Part shown: positions 50,972 through 54,685 of the stretch, piece by piece
Position numbering within the stretch: position 1 is the first letter of the stretch
Layout of the letters: each line of letters starts with the position of its first letter
Origin: Candidatus Firestoneibacteriota bacterium
GTDB lineage: Bacteria; Oederibacteriota; D2-FULL-39-29
DNA length: 54,685 bases
Reading direction: 5' to 3'
NCBI GenBank assembly: GCA_026388015.1
Contig: JAPLKO010000018.1
Coordinates: forward strand, 1 to 54,685
Translations under genes and position numbers: made by a program
The notes under the pieces: generated by a model
Database searches by the model: none
What the model was told of the DNA's origin: nothing
Seen by the model: only the letters and a program-made list of their open reading frames with translations

Positions 50972-51000
50972 TTGAAAACCATCCGTAAAAATGCTATAAT
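50972..51000 (+). promoter_or_regulatory. Promoter of panD
   Basis: TTGAAA at 50972-50977 and TATAAT at 50995-51000, spacer 17, extended -10 TGCTATAAT. The expected start is near 51007, about 34 bases before the panD ATG. It separates panD from panC transcriptionally. Confidence 0.7.
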
Positions 51001-51040
51001 CATACATTATTCTTTTAATTACTTTTGTTTTGGAGGCAAT

Positions 51041-51388
51041 ATGTTCAGGTCTATGTGTAAATCCAAGATCCACCGGGCTACGGTTACGGATGCCAATATC
51101 AACTACAAAGGCAGTATCACTATTGATGAAAAGCTGATGAAAGCTTCGGATATTCTTCCTTTTGAACGCGTTCAGGTGCTGAACATCTCAAGCGGAGGCA
51201 GGCTGGAAACTTATGCTATTAAAGGAAAAAAAGGGGAAGTGTGCCTCAATGGCGCGGCGGCAAGACTTGCCCAGATAGGTGATATTATCATCATTATTTC
51301 TTACGGTATGTTCACAAATGCCGAAGCAAAAAAGATAAAACCGAAGATCATATTTGTTGACGGAAAAAATAATCAAGTAAAAGGATAA
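51041..51388 (+). CDS. panD: Aspartate 1-decarboxylase (proenzyme)
   Basis: A 115-residue pyruvoyl enzyme making beta-alanine from aspartate. Self-cleavage occurs between Gly24 and Ser25 (YKGSITID), at the same position as in E. coli, which confirms ATG 51041; GGAGG at 51032-51036 agrees. [16 protein letters not shown] and [20 protein letters not shown] are conserved. A longer reading from 50972 starts inside the promoter and is rejected. Confidence 0.95.
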   Translation: MFRSMCKSKIHRATVTDANINYKGSITIDEKLMKASDILPFERVQVLNISSGGRLETYAIKGKKGEVCLNGAAARLAQIGDIIIIISYGMFTNAEAKKIKPKIIFVDGKNNQVKG

Positions 51389-51390
51389 TT

Positions 51391-51411
51391 ATGTTTAGCG
51401 TTCCTAAACAT
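51391..51411. promoter_or_regulatory. Perfect hairpin/inverted repeat upstream of uvrA
   Basis: ATGTTTAG (51391-51398) and CTAAACAT (51404-51411) with a five-base spacer form a perfect eight-base inverted repeat between panD and uvrA. It could be an RNA hairpin limiting translation or a repressor site. It does not match the usual LexA boxes. Confidence 0.45.
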
Positions 51412-51432
51412 ATGCAAAATGATCAAAGATAA
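51391..51432 (+). CDS. Possible 13-codon leader ORF overlapping the uvrA start
   Basis: ATG 51391 follows AAGGA (51381-51385) at good distance and encodes [13 protein letters not shown] before TAA at 51430-51432. It overlaps the uvrA ATG (51419) in another frame, while uvrA itself has no visible ribosome site. It may couple uvrA translation to panD mRNA. Whether it is translated is unknown. Confidence 0.3.
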   Translation: MFSVPKHMQNDQR

Positions 51433-54271
51433 ATTAATAATAAAAGGCGCGCGGGAACATAATTTAAAGAACATCTCCATTGAATTGCCCCGGAATAAAC
51501 TCATTGTCATAACCGGGCTTTCCGGTTCCGGAAAATCCTCTCTTGCTTTCGATACCATCTACGCCGAAGGTCAAAGACGCTACATTGAATCCCTCTCGGC
51601 TTACGCCAGGCAGTTCCTCGGTCAGATGGAAAAACCTGATGTGGACTCCATAGAAGGACTTTCTCCTGCAATAGCCATCGAACAGAAGAAGCCGAGCCAC
51701 AATCCCAGGTCCACCGTCGGCACGGTTACCGAAATCTATGATTACTTCCGTCTGCTTTTTGCCAGGATAGGCGTGCCTTACTGTCACAAATGCGGGAAAA
51801 AAATAGAAAGACAAAACAGCCAGCAGATAATTGATCAGATAATGGAGCTGGGCAACGGTGTCAAAATTCAGATACTGGCTCCGATGATAAGAAGCAGGAA
51901 GGGTGAGTATTCGAAACTGTTTGAACAGATAAAAAAAGACGGGTATGTCCGCGTGCGTGTTGACGGGAAAATATTCGGACTCGAAGAAAGTATTAAATTG
52001 GAAAAAACCAAGAAACACAGTATCGAGGTGGTGGTGGACCGGCTGGAGCTCGGGGCGGATGTAAAAAAACGTCTTGCGAACTCCGTAGAGACTGCCCTTC
52101 GTTTCGGAGAAGGGACCGTAATAATAATTACGGAAGCTAAAAAAGAGATAATATTTTCCGAGAAGTTTGCCTGTGTGGACTGCGGTATCAGTATGTCTGA
52201 GCTTTCTCCGAGGATGTTTTCGTTTAACAGTCCGTTTGGGGCGTGTCCTGAATGCAGCGGACTCGGGCACAAGCTTGAGATAGACGCAGACCTTATTATA
52301 CCGGACAAAACAATAAGCCTTAATGCCGGAGCTATTGCGCCCTGGAGCAGTCCTACCGCGCTTTATTACAAATCTATGCTGCATTCCGTGACCAAGCATT
52401 TCGCGATTAGTATGGATGTGCCTTTCAATAAACTGAAAAAAGAAGAGAAAGATATCATTTTGTACGGTTCCGGCGAACATCATATAAAATTCAATTTTCA
52501 CTCCACTAATATGTCGCATGCTTACACCGGCAAATACGAAGGCGTAATACCCAATCTAAAGCGCCGTTATATGGAAACGGACTCTTCTTTTATAAGAAAT
52601 GACGTGATAGGCCAGTATATGCGGACCATTGAGTGCCAGACGTGTAAAGGAGCCAGGTTAAAACCGGAAATACTGAACATCCGTATAAGCGGTAAAAATA
52701 TAAACGAAGTCACAAGATTGAGTATAAGCGCCTGCACGGAGTTCTTAGACGGTACAAAACTTTCTGAAAAAGAGAAGATAATAGCGGAACAGATCTTAAA
52801 AGAAGTGAAAGGGCGGTTGAAGTTCCTGGCGGATGTCGGGTTATCGTATCTTACGCTTGACCGCGCGGCCTCTACTTTATCGGGCGGGGAAGCCCAGCGT
52901 ATCCATCTTGCGACACAAATAGGCTCCTCTCTTGTCGGCGTTCTATACATACTTGACGAACCTTCTATCGGACTTCACCAGAAGGATAACAAAAAACTGT
53001 TAAACACTCTCCGTACCCTCAGGGATCTGGGTAACACTGTTATTGTTGTCGAACACGATGAAGATACAATGCTTGAGGCGGACTATCTGGTGGATTTGGG
53101 TCCGGGCGCAGGAGCAAACGGAGGCTATATAGTAGCTGCGGGTACTCCGGCTGAAGTAATGAAAAATGATGCGTCTCTGACAGGAAAGTATCTACGCGGG
53201 GATATGAAGATAGAGATACCAAAACACAGAAAGAACTGTCCTGAAAAATACATTGAGCTGAAAGGTGTTACCACTAATAACTTGAAAAATATTGATGCTA
53301 ATTTTCCGTCCGGCTGCCTTACCTGTGTCACCGGAGTTTCCGGTTCCGGCAAGAGTTCGCTGATAGAAGAGACTCTGTATCCCGCCTTGATTCATGAGAT
53401 ATTCAGGACCAGTGTGAAGCCGGGAGGTTATAAGAAATTCAGCGGTATTGAGCATGTCGACAGGGTGATTAATATTGATCAAGCCCCTATCGGACGCACC
53501 CCGCGGTCAAACCCCGCCACCTATACCGGTGTTTTTACGCTGATTAGAGACCTGTTTGCCTCTACTATCGAAGCCAAGTCGAGAGGTTATCAGCCGGGTA
53601 GATTCTCCTTTAATGTGAAAGGGGGACGGTGCGAGGCGTGTGAAGGTGACGGCATAATAAAGATAGAGATGCATTTTTTACCGGACGTCTACGTGCCTTG
53701 CGAAGTGTGCAAAACAAAAAGATACAGCAGAGAAACACTTGAAGTTATGTTTAAAGGGAAGAACATCTCGGATGTGTTAGACCTTACTGTGGAAGATGCG
53801 CTTAAGTTTTTTGAAAATATACCAAAAATAAAGAAAGTTCTTGAAACGCTCTACGATGTTGGGTTAGGATATATAAAATTAGGTCAATCCGCAACTACAC
53901 TTTCAGGCGGAGAAGCCCAGAGAATAAAGCTCTCGGCGGAACTCTCAAAGAGAGCAACAGGTAAAACCATTTACATTCTTGATGAACCCACGACGGGTCT
54001 TCATTTTGACGACATAAAAAAGCTTCTTGAAGTTTTATTCCGGCTCCGGGATATGGGAAATACTATAATTATTATTGAGCACAATCTGGACGTAATAAAA
54101 ACCGCAGACCATATTATAGATTTAGGACCCGACGGAGGTGATAAAGGCGGTCACGTTGTCGTGGCCGGCTCCCCGGAACAGGTGGCAAACAACAAAAATT
54201 CCTACACCGGACATTTCTTAAAAAAAGCTTTAAAAGATGCGCAGCTTAACGGAAGGTCAAAGACGCAGTAA
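51419..54271 (+). CDS. uvrA: Excinuclease ABC subunit A
   Basis: A 950-residue DNA-damage sensor of nucleotide excision repair. The first ATPase half has [20 protein letters not shown] and, after an insertion, [19 protein letters not shown]. The second half has [40 protein letters not shown] with the zinc-finger Cys set, and [18 protein letters not shown]. The first zinc-finger region is [20 protein letters not shown]. Length is normal. The ATG at 51419 begins the conserved [13 protein letters not shown] region. uvrB and uvrC are not in the window. Confidence 0.96.
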   Translation: MIKDKLIIKGAREHNLKNISIELPRNKLIVITGLSGSGKSSLAFDTIYAEGQRRYIESLSAYARQFLGQMEKPDVDSIEGLSPAIAIEQKKPSHNPRSTVGTVTEIYDYFRLLFARIGVPYCHKCGKKIERQNSQQIIDQIMELGNGVKIQILAPMIRSRKGEYSKLFEQIKKDGYVRVRVDGKIFGLEESIKLEKTKKHSIEVVVDRLELGADVKKRLANSVETALRFGEGTVIIITEAKKEIIFSEKFACVDCGISMSELSPRMFSFNSPFGACPECSGLGHKLEIDADLIIPDKTISLNAGAIAPWSSPTALYYKSMLHSVTKHFAISMDVPFNKLKKEEKDIILYGSGEHHIKFNFHSTNMSHAYTGKYEGVIPNLKRRYMETDSSFIRNDVIGQYMRTIECQTCKGARLKPEILNIRISGKNINEVTRLSISACTEFLDGTKLSEKEKIIAEQILKEVKGRLKFLADVGLSYLTLDRAASTLSGGEAQRIHLATQIGSSLVGVLYILDEPSIGLHQKDNKKLLNTLRTLRDLGNTVIVVEHDEDTMLEADYLVDLGPGAGANGGYIVAAGTPAEVMKNDASLTGKYLRGDMKIEIPKHRKNCPEKYIELKGVTTNNLKNIDANFPSGCLTCVTGVSGSGKSSLIEETLYPALIHEIFRTSVKPGGYKKFSGIEHVDRVINIDQAPIGRTPRSNPATYTGVFTLIRDLFASTIEAKSRGYQPGRFSFNVKGGRCEACEGDGIIKIEMHFLPDVYVPCEVCKTKRYSRETLEVMFKGKNISDVLDLTVEDALKFFENIPKIKKVLETLYDVGLGYIKLGQSATTLSGGEAQRIKLSAELSKRATGKTIYILDEPTTGLHFDDIKKLLEVLFRLRDMGNTIIIIEHNLDVIKTADHIIDLGPDGGDKGGHVVVAGSPEQVANNKNSYTGHFLKKALKDAQLNGRSKTQ

Positions 54272-54280
54272 AAGCCGGTA

Positions 54281-54302
54281 TTTAAAGGCGGGCCGAAGCC
54301 CG
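54281..54302 (+). repeat. Dispersed 14-base GC-rich motif, copy 2, extended by a hairpin
   Basis: TTTAAAGGCGGGCC (54281-54294) is identical to 20737-20750. Here its end forms CGGGC-CGAA-GCCCG (54289-54302), a five-pair hairpin. No T-tract follows, so it is a poor terminator. Confidence 0.4.
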
Positions 54303-54353
54303 TAAAATAGATAAAATGAGTTATTAGGCGAGAAACAACCTAAAGGAGCAGTT

Positions 54354-54685
54354 ATGAATATAGTAAAAGAGGCGGTGCTTTCTCTTAAAAAAAACAAATT
54401 CACGAGCGGAACAACAATAGGCATCCTGGCTTTAAATATTTTGATTTTAGGCATTTTTGCCATGTTAATTCTTAACCTTGATAATTTTTTAAATGAAATT
54501 GGAAATAGCGTTGAAATGTCGGTTTACTTGAAAGAGGGAACAAAAAAAGAATATGCAGAAGCGCTTGCTTTAACGCTTAAACTAAAACCGGGCGCGGATG
54601 AAGCGCAATTTGTTTCGAGAGATGTGGCGCTGAAGGATTTTGCCAAAAACGAGGATTTTAAAATATATCTCGAAAGTTTTAAAAT
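54354..54685 (+). CDS. ftsX: Cell-division ABC transporter permease FtsX (partial, runs off window)
   Basis: The first 110 codons of an FtsX-like protein, cut by the window end. A cytoplasmic start (MNIVKEAVLSLKKNKFTSGT) leads into the first membrane helix (about 20-43). The extracytoplasmic domain follows (MSVYLKEGTKKEYAEALALT and FVSRDVALKDFAKNEDFKIY), typical of FtsX. AAGGAG at 54343-54348 supports the start. FtsX works with FtsE to activate peptidoglycan hydrolases at the septum. ftsE, normally upstream, is replaced by uvrA here. Confidence 0.83.
   Translation, partial: MNIVKEAVLSLKKNKFTSGTTIGILALNILILGIFAMLILNLDNFLNEIGNSVEMSVYLKEGTKKEYAEALALTLKLKPGADEAQFVSRDVALKDFAKNEDFKIYLESFK

Noticed and set aside
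51464-52519. 351-codon open frame antisense to uvrA
   Set aside because: It lies wholly opposite highly conserved uvrA codons, shows no domain or ribosome site, and its composition is what uvrA's reverse frame gives.
1-54685. tRNA or rRNA genes
   Set aside because: No T-loop-like GGTTCGAATCC pattern or rRNA core sequence was noticed on either strand.

Overview
The window reads as chromosomal DNA from an uncultured, moderately AT-rich, Gram-negative (diderm) bacterium that lives largely without oxygen. Evidence for an outer membrane is an LPS-type heptosyltransferase cluster, a TolC-family protein and a predicted barrel protein. Evidence for anaerobiosis is a rubrerythrin, superoxide reductase and rubredoxin-fusion cluster. 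meso-DAP is made by the aminotransferase (DapL) route. Gene content and order suggest a candidate-phylum lineage (Elusimicrobiota, Firestonebacteria or Omnitrophota-like), but this is inference and no taxonomic marker is present. Nearly all genes are on the + strand in tightly overlapping operons. The exception is one minus-strand PLP enzyme. No rRNA, tRNA, IS element, prophage or CRISPR array was seen.

Layout. 1-5194: LPS core cluster (three GT9 heptosyltransferases, a WaaE-like GT2, a polysaccharide deacetylase and GmhB). 5206-11823: a TetR-regulated efflux operon (TolC, HlyD, two ABC ATPases, two ABC-2 permeases), resembling E. coli cecR-ybhGFSR with its outer-membrane factor included. 11904-16370: orphan tadB-tadC followed by two tandemly duplicated TPR proteins and a bidirectional terminator. 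16382-18936: divergent pair of a serine-palmitoyltransferase-like enzyme and an SDR/epimerase. 19023-21977: DUF1844, GlcD-like and GlcF-like. 22090-27672: asnB, purC, M23 peptidase, ferredoxin, Dus, larB. 27760-28245: decayed M55 D-aminopeptidase. 28291-34377: barrel protein, accA, purN, purH, rlmN, PASTA protein. 34370-39248: rpe, yajC-secD-secF, and a short RelA/SpoT protein. 39310-42094: oxidative-stress cluster ended by a terminator. 42153-43764: folD and a secreted unknown protein. 43889-50947: lysA-dapF-dapA-dapB-dapL-folK-dNK-panC. 50972-54271: panD and uvrA. 54354-end: partial ftsX.

Promoters read well against a sigma70-type consensus. Nine TTGNNN/N17-18/TANNAT-like sites were found, many with an extended -10 (TGn). 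The tetR promoter is a perfect TTGACA-N17-TATAAT with an inverted repeat at its start site. Two promoters place the expected transcription start on the ATG itself (tadB and the M55 remnant), suggesting leaderless mRNAs.

Points worth following: the SPT-like/SDR pair as a possible sphingolipid or ceramide module; a short RelA/SpoT protein with an intact hydrolase motif but a RelA-like QFDD synthetase motif; a kinase-less PASTA protein in an rlmN...rpe context; degenerate GTACTNN heptamer repeats between genes; and a hairpin plus mini-ORF overlapping the uvrA start. None of these was tested by database search.
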